Shown: positions 1 to 10,825, counted from the first letter of the stretch. The stretch: 64,000 nucleotides of DNA from Paragorgia papillata (GCA_035771165.1 JAWNZC010000470.1:1896001-1960000), one strand, 5' to 3'. Notes: generated by a model from the sequence alone, not told the origin. Translations and numbers: made by a program.

Positions 1-1032
1 TAAGTTTATTCATTGTCAATCCTTCGAAACCTCATTAATAATTCATAAAGAAAACACAAAAGTAATTCGCACCATGTAGATAATTTTATAGGTAATAAAG
101 ATATCTCAAATCCTCCAACCTCGTACTCAAGCTCCTAACTCAGCGTTTGCATGCATATTCGAGACAAGAGCTTGAGTACAAGCTTGATTTTCGTCTTGAT
201 TTTAACGGCTTAGACTGATTTTCAAAAACAATCTACGGCATGAACTAATAATATACAATTGGTTGGTTTTAAAGCCGTTTACAAAATCTTGCAGCACGTG
301 TTTTGTCGTGTTTTAAAAGCGATACATGGTGCTTAAAACGCTGCTGCTCGTGTTTAGTACATTTTAATATTCAATTTTCCAACAATGATGTATTTTGTGA
401 GTTCTGATTGGATAATTTGCACCACGTGATACCTGTTATGTCATGGCAACGCTCTCCATGCGTTATTTATCGTACAGTAAATGTTATAACACATGGAAAT
501 TAATGCACAGTTGCCAAGTTTTTGAATTTGGGAAGCTACAGCGAGTGATACAAAAGATTAAACATCTTGGAATATTGCAATTTCTTGAGGTAAACTAGTA
601 TTTTAGATGTTTCTATAGGAAACTCGTTCTTAAGCGAGGAATTTAAGCAAAGATACCTTGTAAATGATCAGATTGAATTATTGAAGCCATTTAAACGGGA
701 GAAAATAAGTCGCGTCTTAATTAAGACGCGTCCTATTTAAAGTCGCGAACACACTCGTTTAAACAGTCAATTTCTAATAAGTCGCGACTTAGTTTGGACT
801 AGCTTTCAACCCTGTGCATGCTTATTTTAGTCGCGACTTATAACTTTGGTCAGGACCAAATTCACCAACGAGTGTCAGTCGCTTGTTGGAAAATTAACTG
901 ACTATTTTGAAAGACCATTGTTAAAATTGTTTGCGATCATAATAGCAGTTAAACATTGAAATCAACAAAGAAATTACGACATTAATGTAGTCATAACATT
1001 GTAATTTTGTCATGAACATTATAAATATAAGT
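1..1032. other. Non-coding AT-rich flank with CGCG palindrome cluster
   Basis: I see no gene here. Positions 1-420 hold remnants of a repeat (a CATTAATAATTCAT-type stretch near 30-60) that recurs near 8700 and 19200. Between about 705 and 842 there are five copies of a short palindrome-like word of the type AAGTCGCGACTT, including a self-complementary stretch at 709-731. This is probably the inside of a decayed hairpin transposon. Confidence 0.5.
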
Positions 1033-1150
1033 AGTCGTATGATTTTGCTCGTGCAATCAATGATTTTACACTACTCGTAATATTTGAAAATTTTCAAATA
1101 TCACGAGTATAGTGTAAAATCCTTAATTGCACGAGCAAAATATATGATTA
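1033..1150. repeat. Hairpin MITE, family H1, copy 1
   Basis: The two halves are reverse complements. The left half runs from ATTTTGCTCGTGCAAT to the centre near 1090, and the right half ends with ATTGCACGAGCAAAAT. The same family recurs at 16381-16534 and 26432-26569. No protein is encoded; the open frame crossing it (from 1084) is an artefact of the palindrome. Confidence 0.8.
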
Positions 1151-1814
1151 TACTACTAATTCAAAAATCATTGATTCATGAGGAAAATACAAAGGAAATC
1201 AGTACCATGTCCATGATTTACAGAAATTTTAGCTTTGATTTTCTCGGTTTGGCAACGTTGTTTTTCAAAATTACTACGCCAATGAACTCACCAAAAAGGC
1301 CGTTTTTTAAGCTATTCAAAACATTTGCAGTACGCGTTTTATCAGATTTCACCTTTCTTCATACATGTTTTAAATATCACATAAAAATGTTCTCTTAACG
1401 ACACATCCACGAACATTTCCCAAGACAAACCTTGTAGTTCATGAGTAATTCTCCTAGAAATATTGCGGCGTTCGAAGCTTTTTCTGGATCCGTTTGAATT
1501 ATAGCACTGAAATTATCATTTTCCAGTTCACATCTACAACAAAGATAATAAGATGAAGAGCTCCTCTCGAAACGTCAGCATTTCAAATTCGTTATCAAAA
1601 CTAATCTCAGCGGTTTACTCCTTTTCACTTTCACTAAACACTACCAATGTAGCACTCTATTTTTTTACCTCTTAAGAAAGACTAATCGAAATCTCCCTTG
1701 TAATCCCCGGAGAGATAGATGTTTGTCCATATCATTAGCGAGTCTTGAACCAGTATATTGAACGTTTTGCAAGGAAACACACTGAAAATCACAACAACAA
1801 AATAATCATAGGCC
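1151..1814. other. Non-coding stretch
   Basis: The part at 1175-1390 is related to the repeat near 8690-9000 (shared words include GGAAATCAGTACCATGTCC). The remainder shows nothing I can name. No ORF here has supporting features. Confidence 0.4.
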
Positions 1815-1840
1815 TATATATATATATATATATATATATA
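1815..1840. repeat. (TA)n microsatellite
   Basis: About 13 uninterrupted TA units, directly abutting the left end of the inverted-repeat element that follows. Confidence 0.95.
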
Positions 1841-2275
1841 TTTGAATTTGTGTTCTCTGGATTTAGGTTTTTTTTTAATGTTTTGAGCTTTCAACTCGGT
1901 CCTTCGATTCTTCGTCAGAAATAAGGTGGTTAGAGTTTGGGTTCTTCGTTTATTATTTGAATTTTGTTGTGATTTCGATCCGAGCGTCTGATTGGTTTGT
2001 TATTTGTGGTAGATTTTTCATTGGTTGCTGTTCCCAGTGGTTGGTTCTGGTTGGTTATTATACTATAGAGGAGGTCGCGGTGTCGGGTTTGTTCTTTTCG
2101 GTATTATTTTGCGTGCAGGTTGCTTGGGTTCAAGTCGATGGGTGGATTAGTTGATGAGGCAAGATTGTATAAGTTTTATAACTCTAACCAGTTTATTTCT
2201 GACGAAGACTTGAAGGACCGAGTTGAAAGCTCAAAACTTTTTAAAAAACCTAAATCCAGAGAACACAAATTCAAA
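1841..2275. mobile_element. Inverted-repeat element with about 95-bp arms
   Basis: The left arm (1841-1935, starting TTTGAATTTGTGTTCTCTGG) is the near-perfect reverse complement of 2180-2275. The roughly 240-bp centre is GT-rich and has no convincing coding frame. The element inserted in or next to a TA microsatellite; another short TA run follows at 2308-2316, so a target-site duplication cannot be read. Superfamily unknown. Confidence 0.7.
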
Positions 2276-2711
2276 CACATTATGCCGGCCTGGATTATTA
2301 AATCATATATATATATGTACGCTCCTTCACTTCGGTGTTGTTGAGCACTCTGTGAAGTTGCCGTGGGAACCTATTAGCGATAATGCAACGCTCACTACCC
2401 TTGTGGAAGTTTGAGCACTCTGGGCCCATGCGCACTACACGCTATCTGAATGTACTTCACCGATGCTGTCCCACATGCGGTTGTCACCGACGATCGCATG
2501 CATGTGTATAAGTAATTGATGAAATTCATTCAGATTGTTCCAAGCTACACTGATGACCGTGTCTGTAGATTGAACTATATATATATTAATCAAGTAACGA
2601 ACTTCATTTTTAAATTTTCTACTTTTCGGGGAAAGCCCCTTTCTCAAGATAAGAGTTCGCTAATTGTCAATTCCTATACAGTGCACGTGTGTATAAAAAA
2701 AACCGGAACCC
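2276..2711. other. Non-coding stretch
   Basis: No gene or repeat that I recognise. Short ORFs overlap on both strands without any family signature. Confidence 0.4.
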
Positions 2712-2714
2712 TTA

Positions 2715-3114
2715 GACCCCGTTTACACGATGTCGGTACAATTTGAAAACGGAACAAAATCATGCCGTTTAGGCCTTGCGTTTACACGATACCGGCACAA
2801 AAATGACATGAAAACGGCACAAAATGAAGACGGGTTCCTTGACGGCATGAAATGAAAATGGGACACTAACCGGTATCGTGTAAACGCCCGTGCCGTAACA
2901 GTTTGATGACGGTAATCACGATATATACGACCACAGTATTCGGGTCAGCAGTATTCACAAAGTCTTCTCAATTCTTATTGGAAGAGAATAGTCACATGCT
3001 AATCCGTCATTATATTATACCAGTACCGTGTAAACGCAAGACTTTGGCCTGTATTTACACACCGGCATGATTTTGTTTCGTTTTCAAATTGTACCGGATC
3101 GTGTAAACGGGGTC
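2715..3114. mobile_element. Harbinger-like non-autonomous element, copy 1
   Basis: The terminal inverted repeats begin GACCCCGTTTACACGAT. Several internal copies of the TTTACACGAT motif occur in both orientations. The element is flanked by the trinucleotide TTA (2712-2714 and 3115-3117), a TWA target typical of PIF/Harbinger. There is no coding capacity. A second copy lies at 6149-6555 in the opposite orientation. Superfamily assignment is inferred from the TSD and ends. Confidence 0.75.
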
Positions 3115-3117
3115 TTA

Positions 3118-3600
3118 GAAAATGAATTAGTATTCTTTGCAAACAACCTATTGTAGTAGTTTGAAAGCCCTAAAAGCGCTGCGTTATAAATTAATCAGCG
3201 CATAAGTTAAACAGGAAGAGAAAAAGCTTTTAAATACTTTCACCATGCATACACTTCAAGTTATCTTAATTTCTCAGGTGTATAAGACCGTGTTTTTTCC
3301 GCATCCGTGGCTCAGATCGAGGTGTTTAGGGCTTTCAAACTACTACTAATAGGTTGTTTGAACAGAATACTAATTCATTTCCTAAGGGTTCCGGTTTTTT
3401 TTATATATGATCGGTGGCCCCATTGGGGTGGTGAAACAATGCGAAATATTTTAATAAGAAGAGCTATATTCCCATAGGATAAAGATATGGCCGCCATTTC
3501 ATTCTTTTGGTACACCAATATGGCCGCCGTGACGTCAGATGAAAACGATTATTTATGTCCATAAAAGTCATTGCAAATTTAAATTATAACATAAATTACT
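3118..3600. other. Non-coding stretch
   Basis: No recognised gene. The words TAGTAGTTTGAAAGCCCTAA (3155 region) and TTTCAAACTACTACTAATAG (3335 region), with the AGGGTTCCGGTTTTTTT and AAAAAAACCGGAACCC flanks outside them, are reverse-complementary. A diverged inverted-repeat element spanning about 2695-3400 may therefore enclose the Harbinger-like insertion. Confidence 0.45.
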
Positions 3601-3610
3601 ACAAAAAAAA

Positions 3611-4020
3611 TCAGTCTGAATAATTACAAAAAATCTCTAATATTAAGACCTCTAGGGACAAAAAAAAATCTGATTTATACCCCATGCAGAACCCTTCTCT
3701 TTTTGTTGGATCTTTAACATTTGTTTTATCATTTATTTTTACCCTCATATCTTCCAATGCCACATGGCCCTCTTCAAACATATGTGCGTACAAATGCTCT
3801 CCCGCTATACCTCTCTGCCTCTTAACATATCTATTAAGGCTACTCCTATGGTTATTAAACCTCTTTCGAAACAATGTTATTGTGCTTCCCATGCACATAA
3901 GTCTTCTCACATTTCCTACACCTTATAACATAAACAACCCTTTCTGGATCACAGTCAACGTTAATAAATAAAGTACTTACAATTCTACCCCTTTAACATA
4001 TTTACAGATTTTACATTGTA
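3611..4020 (-). pseudogene. GIY-YIG endonuclease fragment of a Penelope-like retroelement
   Basis: On the minus strand, 3960-3905 reads a cysteine-rich stretch (VVYVIRCRKCEKTYV). After a one-base frame shift it continues as GSTITLFRKRFNNHRSSL and then, near the end, EDMRVKI. This is the pattern of the C-terminal GIY-YIG nuclease domain that follows the RT in Penelope-like elements (family knowledge). A further CxxC-containing stretch precedes it at about 4020-3985. The frame is broken between TYV and GST, the RT part is absent on this strand, and the fragment is short, so it is a relic. The nuclease would nick target DNA for insertion. A relic Penelope-type RT lies at 11612-12065 on the other strand and is not its direct partner. 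Confidence 0.7.
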
Positions 4021-4198
4021 ATTTATTACATTTCTTCATACCCTTATCTACGGACCTCTCCGGGATATTGAAATAAATCTTTAAGATGATTTCAAGGTTT
4101 CCTATATGTTTCAAAGTTTTCTATATGTTTTCACTGTTTTAATGCAGATGATCCACGAACATGGAAATCGATATGCATCAAATGCAACGAAACTCGTG

Positions 4199-4270
4199 AT
4201 CTAACTAAATTGATATCGTGTTGTTTTTAGCTATTAAGCTAAAAACAACACGATATCAATTTAGTTAGAT
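4199..4270. repeat. Perfect 34-bp hairpin
   Basis: Two 34-bp arms (start ATCTAACTAAATTGATATCG) are exact reverse complements around the 4-base loop ATTA. It is either a very young palindromic element or a structured 3' end of the retroelement-like tail that follows. Confidence 0.9.
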
Positions 4271-4435
4271 TTTTTAGTTAGACTTTGTGTATCAGTAGTT
4301 GTATTTGTTGTAATCTTTAGCGACCGCAGTAATTGGCGTAAGCTGTTGCGGTTGCCCTGCCAGTTGTTTATGTCGATGTCTGTACGTATTGTTTGAGCAT
4401 GGCAAAGCAAATAAAATAAAATAAATAAATAAATA
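4271..4435 (+). mobile_element. Possible 3' end of a non-LTR retrotransposon
   Basis: The sequence ends in an A-rich simple repeat (AAATAAAATAAATAAATAAAT, 4408-4434) directly after a GC-richer stretch, as LINE or SINE 3' ends do. No coding sequence is attached, so this is only a suggestion. Confidence 0.35.
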
Positions 4436-4635
4436 TGAAATCATTGGTTTCTATTTAAAAATCTGTCTCATGCCATCCAATTCTTGCAAAATTGGCCAAA
4501 GCGAATCAATTATATTCCTTACCCCTGCATGATAAAGATGGATGAAAATTCAAAACTACTGTCATTCTTTTCATTATCCATTCTATTCTTAGATCATTAC
4601 CATCCTGACAAAGAAGACTGTCTCTGTCTTTTATT

Positions 4636-6015
4636 TAGCCTGCTAATACAGACTCTTCACATCGCGCCCTGGGAAACTGAACGCGAGAGAAGAGTCTGCT
4701 ATTTAACACCGCTAATTGCGTCCCGATTATGCTGACAGATTTTGGTAGTTGTCTCTCATTGGCTACTGAAAAGAATCAAATTAATTATGCAATCAGACAT
4801 GGCCAGACATTTCGGTAAAATTTATTATCTGTTAGATACATTTCGCCAACACTTTTTCAAAATCTTTCACGTAGATTCATTTACACGAGCAGTAAGAACT
4901 ATGCGAAAAATTAACTTTTAAGTAAACTTAAGTTCACACAACCCTGCTTGACTGTATGAGCTTTTGTTTACAATATTTAATTTCTCTTATGCTTTAGTTT
5001 TAACTACTTATTGACCGAGCGTGAGGTCTGTACTAGTGAAATATCGGACCAATGTTTTTTAGTACGGACCGAGACGAGCGCAGCGAGTTGAGGTCTGTGC
5101 AAAAAACAGAGGTCCGATATTTCACTAGTACAGACCGAACAAGCGAGGTCAATAAGTAGTTTATTATATGGCCATAAATCTTGTGAACGTTCTGTGAAAA
5201 CTCGACCCATCTTTCTTGCGAACTAAACGAAAATGGCAGACATTTTCCCATTTTTAAAGTACTTTCCGTTAGAATCCTGAACTTTCTACCCCAAATAGTA
5301 ATTTTCAATTGCTTTTGTTTGACATATTGCTCAAGATCGTACGTTAAGTAGTTTGAATAAAAAATCATCTGGAATTCTAATACTTGTGAGAAGTAAATGT
5401 TATTACGAACAATGTTACGAACGTTTTGGACATTTTAAAAACTTTCACAAAACGTGGAAACTCGAACTATACAATATACATCAAATGAAAGCTTATAAAA
5501 TTTCTAACAACATACCTGCACGATATATTTCAACAATGAGTTAGTTCTGAAATTATAATCCATCTTGTTGCCGATACATGACTGCCATTTTGTTTATAAA
5601 ATTAACGTACGGTTCCGAACGGCTGCAGATTCCGCTCTGAGCGGGCTGATACGGAAAATATCCGACTGCTTATTCCGTATTCGGACCTCTCAGCGCAGGT
5701 TGCTCTCAGCGCTGCTGCCATATAATAAAACTGCTTATTACACTGACTTTCACGCACACTTATTTGCACGGGCAGAAAGAATATAGTCAAAACAATATTT
5801 TTTTGTAAATTTCCTGAAGTTTGAAGCTAAACTTTTTAAAATCATGGTTAGCTTTCGACTAAACAAATTTCACATAACAACACTCGCCCAGCTAGTTCAA
5901 ATATAACTAATTTGCATAAACTTGACGGGACACAATTAGCGGCGTTAAATAGCAGACTCTTCTCTCGCGTCTATTTTCCCAGGGCGCGATGTGAAGAGTC
6001 TGTATTAGCAGGCTA
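4636..6015. mobile_element. Mutator-like non-autonomous element, 1.38 kb
   Basis: The ends are inverted repeats of about 90 bp (TAGCCTGCTAATACAGACTC at 4636 and its complement ending at 6015). A perfect 9-bp direct repeat TCTTTTATT lies immediately outside (4627-4635 and 6016-6024). A 9-bp duplication with long terminal repeats fits MULE transposons. No transposase is present. Inside are a hairpin MITE (5003-5160) and a second inverted-repeat insertion bounded by TTTATTATATGGC and GCCATATAATAAA (about 5160-5737). Confidence 0.8.
5003..5160. repeat. Hairpin MITE, family H2, copy 1
   Basis: A palindromic element with ends ACTACTTATTGACC and GGTCAATAAGTAGT. A near-identical copy is at 23023-23181. 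In both, the next bases are TTATTATATGGCCATAAAT, so a larger shared element may extend to the right. Confidence 0.8.
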
Positions 6016-6148
6016 TCTTTTATTTTGGCCTTTCCAAACTGCAAATCTACCAATTTCTGTTTAAACCCTCTCTTAATAAAATGGCCTTCCATCTCCTTAG
6101 ATCTTTCTGCAAATATTTCATTAGAGTCACAAATACGACTAAGTCTAA

Positions 6149-6555
6149 GACCCCGTTTACACGATGCCGGTACAATTTTAAAACGGAACAAAATCATGCC
6201 GGTGTGCCAATACACTGCGCCCAAAAAGTCTTGCGTTTACACGGTGCCGGTATAATATAATGACGGATTAGCATGTGACTATTCTCTTCCAATGAGAATT
6301 GAGAAGACTTTGTGAATACTGCTGACCCGAATACTGTGGTCGTATATATCGTGATTACCGTCATCAAACTGTTACGGCACGGGCGTTTACACGATACTGG
6401 TTAGTGTTCCGTTTTCATTTCATGCCGTCAAGGGACCCGTCTTCATTTTGTGCCGTTTTCATGTCATTTTTGTGCCGGTATCGTGTAAACGCAAGGCCTA
6501 AACGGCATGATTTTGTTCCGTTTTCAAATTGTACCGGCGTCGTGTAAACGGGGTC
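6149..6555. mobile_element. Harbinger-like non-autonomous element, copy 2
   Basis: Same ends (GACCCCGTTTACACGAT) and same interior as 2715-3114 but inverted. It is flanked by TAA on both sides (6146-6148 and 6556-6558), matching the TWA target rule. Copy 1 and copy 2 differ by small indels near one end. Confidence 0.8.
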
Positions 6556-6794
6556 TAATTAGTGCTTGACTGAATTTCGTAATAAGGTATAAATGTCTAA
6601 AATGGCATTTTCGCATGATACGTGCTTAAAGAAAATTATATTCTTATTTCTTAAATTCATTCTAAATAATTCATTATGTAATTTGAAAAGCAGTTTAAGT
6701 CCAGCAATGGGCAAGATTGGATTGAAGATTTACAGTTTAAATGAATTCTAGATTTCTGGATAGAGAATGGAAAAAATACAATGCATGTTCTTAC

Positions 6795-7201
6795 CTTTTC
6801 AAAAAGTAAATCTGATAGTAGTTTTAATTCGTCTTCAACTTTAATGAATATGGATAAATAATTTACCATCATAGCAGCGATCTCTTCAAGTACTCCAGGA
6901 TCATCTCGAACCTGCTTAATTTTATTAGCAACAAAAGTTTCAATTATCTCACGTCTTTCTGCTGGTGTCTCTTTACATCTAACGAAAACGAAAGGTTTTC
7001 CTGGTACAAACTCAGGAGCATGAACAGCTGAAGCTGATAAACTGAGAGAAGAAAGTTGGGACCTTACAGCTCGGCCTGATTTTTGCGCACTCATTGGAAC
7101 AAATACTGGATTGTTTAAAGCTCTGATTAACACATTATCTGATTTGTTTTTCTCGCTTAAAGTTCCGTTTAAATTTGTTTCCTTGCTGTTGCTTGAACCA
7201 T
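6795..7201 (-). CDS. PAIP1-like exon: PAM2-like stretch and start of a MIF4G-like domain
   Basis: A single internal exon of 407 nt. The acceptor TTTTCTTACAG precedes 7201 and the donor AAG|GTAAGA follows 6795. Reading phase 1 at entry, it encodes about 135 residues without a stop. It opens with the same SSNSKETNLNG segment as the spacer exons at 8025, 11227, 49835 and 51752. It then carries a hydrophobic and Ser-rich stretch ending HAPEFVPGKPF, which resembles the PAM2 motif of PAIP1 that binds the MLLE domain of poly(A)-binding protein. Last comes a helical segment (ERREIIETFVANKIK ... ELKLLSDLLFEK) resembling the start of the PAIP1/eIF4G MIF4G domain. The conserved PAM2 leucine is not clearly in place. 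Exons for the rest of MIF4G are not visible in 1-6794, so the copy is either incomplete or continues left of the window. PAIP1 stimulates translation via PABP and eIF4A; function here is inferred from resemblance. Confidence 0.55.
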
Positions 7202-8024
7202 CTGTAAGAAAACGAAACATTGGATTATTGGAATTATTATTATGGAACAGCGAATTCAGGTGAAGAATAATGATATTAGGGCCTGTTATAAGGAGGTTAA
7301 GAAAATTGTCACTTAACCGAGTTCCAACTTTTGGATAAATGCCCATTGTAGTATTAGAGATATAGAATCGTGGTAAAATTTCTGACCCCCCTCCAAAGGG
7401 AAAAATACCCTAGCACCTGGGTCAGAGTTAGCCTGGATTTACAAGAAAAATTTCACAGGTAAGGTCACCCTGCTGCCCGGTCAACTTTATTAGACGTGGT
7501 TACCAAGCACTAATAAGAAGAAGCCTGGAACTGGTAAAACGTCGCCACAGGTAGGCGAGTTATCTCTACCAAACACGTTAACAAGGAAAAAAACATAACC
7601 TGGCAACTAGGGTAACCCTAGAAGCGTGATACGACAAACAAAAAAAATAACCCTACCCCACCTAATATAATCATTTAATTATTATTTTTCAATTTATTTT
7701 TCTCTAGATCATTTGATTGCATGGTTAAAACTTAGAAAGTTCTAGTTTGAGTATGACATTAAGATGCCTTGCTGAAAAAGGCACTCTCAATATTTTTTAC
7801 GAGAAACATTCAATCAAAATTGTCAGTTCTGTAGGGACAGCGTTAATTGGAATCGTTTTTTGTCCAGACGTGACTATCTACCCATCTTTCAGACAACATG
7901 CACTGATGAACCTGACTTTCTTTAATCTACACAGGACTAGTACTAGCAAATATCGAATAATCAATCAACTTATTTTCTAAATTAAAAGTTGCACCAACGA
8001 AGGTAGACTAGCATAGTAACAAAC
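7202..8024. other. Intron-like stretch between PAIP1-like exons
   Basis: No coding signal. The part at about 7950-8010 matches sequence next to the spacer exons at 49760-49830 and 51675-51745, showing that exon and flanking intron were duplicated together. Confidence 0.55.
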
Positions 8025-8261
8025 CTTGTACAATTTCATCATGATCATCTTGTTTTCGCTTATTTTCATTTGTGGCTTTTGTGTCAACAGCTGTTTCGTA
8101 TTTGTTAAAAACAGCTGCAATCTCCCGTGGTTTCCTCAGAGGCTTATGACAACGAAGACCGCGTTCATCTCTTCCAGACTCAGTGCTCATCTTTACATTA
8201 CTTTTGCTTTTCTCGCTTTCACTTCCGTTTAAATTTGTTTCCTTGCTGTTACTTGAACCAT
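8025..8261 (-). CDS. Spacer exon (KETNLNG type), unit 0
   Basis: A 237-nt exon (79 codons) bounded by acceptor TTTTCTTACAG and donor AAG|GTTTGT, phase 1 on both sides, open throughout. It encodes a Ser/Lys/Glu-rich, low-complexity segment starting GSSNSKETNLNGSESEKSKS and ending DHDEIVQ. Being symmetric (1-1), it can be repeated or skipped without changing frame, and homologous copies are at 11227-11468, 49835-50044 and 51752-51961. No domain is recognised. It probably forms a disordered linker in a PAIP1-like or TRIM-PAIP1-like protein. Confidence 0.6.
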
Positions 8262-9064
8262 CTGTAAGAAAACGAAACATTGGATTATTGGAATTATTAT
8301 TGTGGAACAGCGAGCTCAGGTGGAGTATAATGATATTATATAGGTGCTACTCCGAGTGACAAACAACCATCTACACATTTCATTTGATCAAATCGCAAAA
8401 GCAAAATGGCGTTTATAGACATTTCGAGAAAAAAATCGCTGTTTGTCAAAACTTTTTTGTCGAAATCGAAAACCTAAAAAGCGAAAATTAAAATTGAAAC
8501 ATGAAGAGTCAAAGTGGAAAATAAAATACTCAAGTGAGACTCTCTCCAACATGCGAGATGTTAAACTAAAAAGCATATAACAAAAAAAACAGTAGGGGTG
8601 TAACTACGACGCTTGTATTTTTCTTCTGATAATTTTTGGTTCTTTTGTTATGGCGGCGCTTCTCGTATTGCAGCGTTTTCTTTAAACGCGATTAATGCTT
8701 CAAAACTCATTAATAATTCATGAGGAAAACACAAAGGAAATCAGTACCATGTCCGTGGTTTTATACCTGATAAAACTTCTTGACGTCAGAAAGAATACTA
8801 ATGAACATACAATTTTATATAAAGAATACTAATGAACGTACAATTTTATATAAAGAATACTAATGAACATAACATCCAATGACGAATCGTTTTTGAAGCC
8901 ATTCAAAACACTCACGTGTTTTATCAGATCTAAAACACTCGGGCTGCGCCCTCGTAGTTTTAAATCTGATAAAACACTCCTGCTCGTGTTTTAAATATTA
9001 CTTAATAGAAGTTGAGTTTTGCTGTTATGGATACCGCTATGCAAAAAGCGGTTCCTTACGAACA
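8262..9064. other. Non-coding, with 31-bp minisatellite and CATTAATAATTCAT repeat
   Basis: Bases 8790-8876 contain three copies of a 31-bp unit (AAAGAATACTAATGAACATA start). Bases 8690-9000 belong to the repeat also seen at 1175-1390, with an inner inverted repeat around 8910-8985 (GTGTTTTATCAGAT and ATCTGATAAAACAC). Nothing coding is visible. Confidence 0.55.
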
Positions 9065-10825
9065 TTGGCTGTTATGCGCCAACTATATATGACAAACGAC
9101 GAAGTGACGAAAGAAAAATTCTATGCCAATCTTCATGGCCTTATTAAAAAGACACCCAAGGATGACAAATTAATCATCCTAGGGGACTTTAATGCACGAG
9201 TTGGCACTGATCACAAACTGGCCGATGAACCATCGGCAAACACGGTGTGGGGATTGGGGAAATGCAATTCAAATGGCCTAATGGCTAATGCTATTATATT
9301 GTCCAAATGCAACGGGCATAAGCACATCACACTACCAAATATTTACAAAACAACGTGGATGCACGGCATGCACCCAAGATCTAAACATTGGCATCTTCTC
9401 GATTATGTCATTGTGAAACATCACACGGGTAATAAGAGGCGCAGAATGTCAGACAGACCACCAAATGGTTCTCTCAATCGTGAACTTCACTGCAAAGTTA
9501 CCACGAAACAAACAAGCATTCACAGCAGCAAACTACGAGACCCACGGTATAGGCCAAGAAAACCCACAGACACAACTGGACAATGCTTTAGCTAATTCCA
9601 CTCCTAGCTACAATTCCTCTATCATGGAAAAATGGAACATGCTACGTGATACCATATTTCCGACAACCTAACAAGTGCTGGGCACTTCAGCGTGGAAACA
9701 ACCTTGATTGGTTTGTGGAAAATATTGACAAAATCCAATGTCTATCGATAAGAAAGACAAAGTGCATCAGCGGCAGCTCAACAGAAACACTCGTGCAAAT
9801 AACTTGTGCTTCAGTCAAGCACGGAGAAAACTCCAGTAAATGACACGACAGCTAAAAAATGATTGGATGAGCAAGAAGGCCCAGCAAAGTCAGCACTATG
9901 CTTATATTCATGACGCAAAAAACTTCTATCAAGCAGTACGAGAACTACAGGGACCATCTAGCCGCGGCGCATCACCACTAATGTCTACGGACGGCAAAAT
10001 TCGACTTACAGACCAGAGTCGGACTGGCTTCGTATTAGGGGTGGTGCCATTAGAGAGAGGGGCGCCGTCAGGGTTTCTTTCAGAATATTTAACAAGGGAG
10101 CAAAACAGGCAATACTTACTACGTGTGGGGCAAGGAACGCCGAAGGCGCGACCAACTTCATGGGGGTCCGGGGGCATGCTCCTGCGGAAAATTTTGAATT
10201 TCAGAGTCTCTGAAATAGCATTTCCTGCTTTCTGAGAGGGGTTTGAAAGAGTTTTGAAGGACATAAAATACCAAACAAAATATTCAAATATACTCCATAG
10301 GAATACACCATATGCAAGGCATACATCATGAGGAAGCGTACTAAAATACTATTTAAACGTAATATACTATTAGCTGTACCATACTGATTGAAACGTAAAA
10401 CGACTATAAATCCAAAATCGGGTTTTTAAATAGGAATTGCACTACATACAACGGAAAAGGGGCGCAGTAACGGCATCCTAAGGGTGCGCATGTGCTATTG
10501 TGCCAAATGGCACATATAGGGCCAGTCCAACTCTGTTACAGACCGCAAAGATATTTTAGACCGTATCTATCAAGCAGTAAGAGAACTACAGGGACCATCT
10601 AGCCGCGGCGCATCACCACTAATGTCTACGGACGGTAAAACTCGTCTTACAGACCGCAAAGATATTTTAGACCGATGGCAACAACATTCAGCGAGTTACT
10701 AAATCGTCCATCGACCGCCGATCAGAACAGCATCGATGTCATTCCGCAAAGTCCAATCCTGCATGAACTTGATGAAGCACCAGCAATGATCGAGATACAA
10801 AAGCTTAACTTCTGACGGCGCAATT
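9065..10825 (+). pseudogene. Decayed LINE (RTE/CR1-like): endonuclease and linker to RT
   Basis: The frame from 9065 encodes an APE-type endonuclease of a non-LTR retrotransposon: KLIILGDFNARVGTDH (catalytic D and N of the GDFN motif), then PRSKHWHLLDYVIVK. A frame change at about 9460 leads into SIVNFTAKLP ... MEKWNMLRDTIFPTT, and others follow. After 9840 the conserved pre-RT linker is read (KNFYQAVRELQGPSSRGASP, later RKDILDRWQQH). The RT domain itself is missing. A hAT element (10014-10535) interrupts the linker, and about 115 bp of the linker are present twice (about 9930-10557 including the hAT, and 10565-10675). Clade (RTE/BovB versus CR1) is uncertain. It would have encoded the target-nicking enzyme for retrotransposition; it is dead. 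Confidence 0.75.
10014..10535. mobile_element. hAT-like non-autonomous element, family T1, copy 1
   Basis: Ends CAGAGTCGGACTGG and CCAGTCCAACTCTG are inverted repeats. A perfect 8-bp duplication TTACAGAC lies at 10006-10013 and 10536-10543, typical of hAT. No transposase is present. The second copy (59715-60329) shares the whole interior. The insertion splits the LINE linker. Confidence 0.9.
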
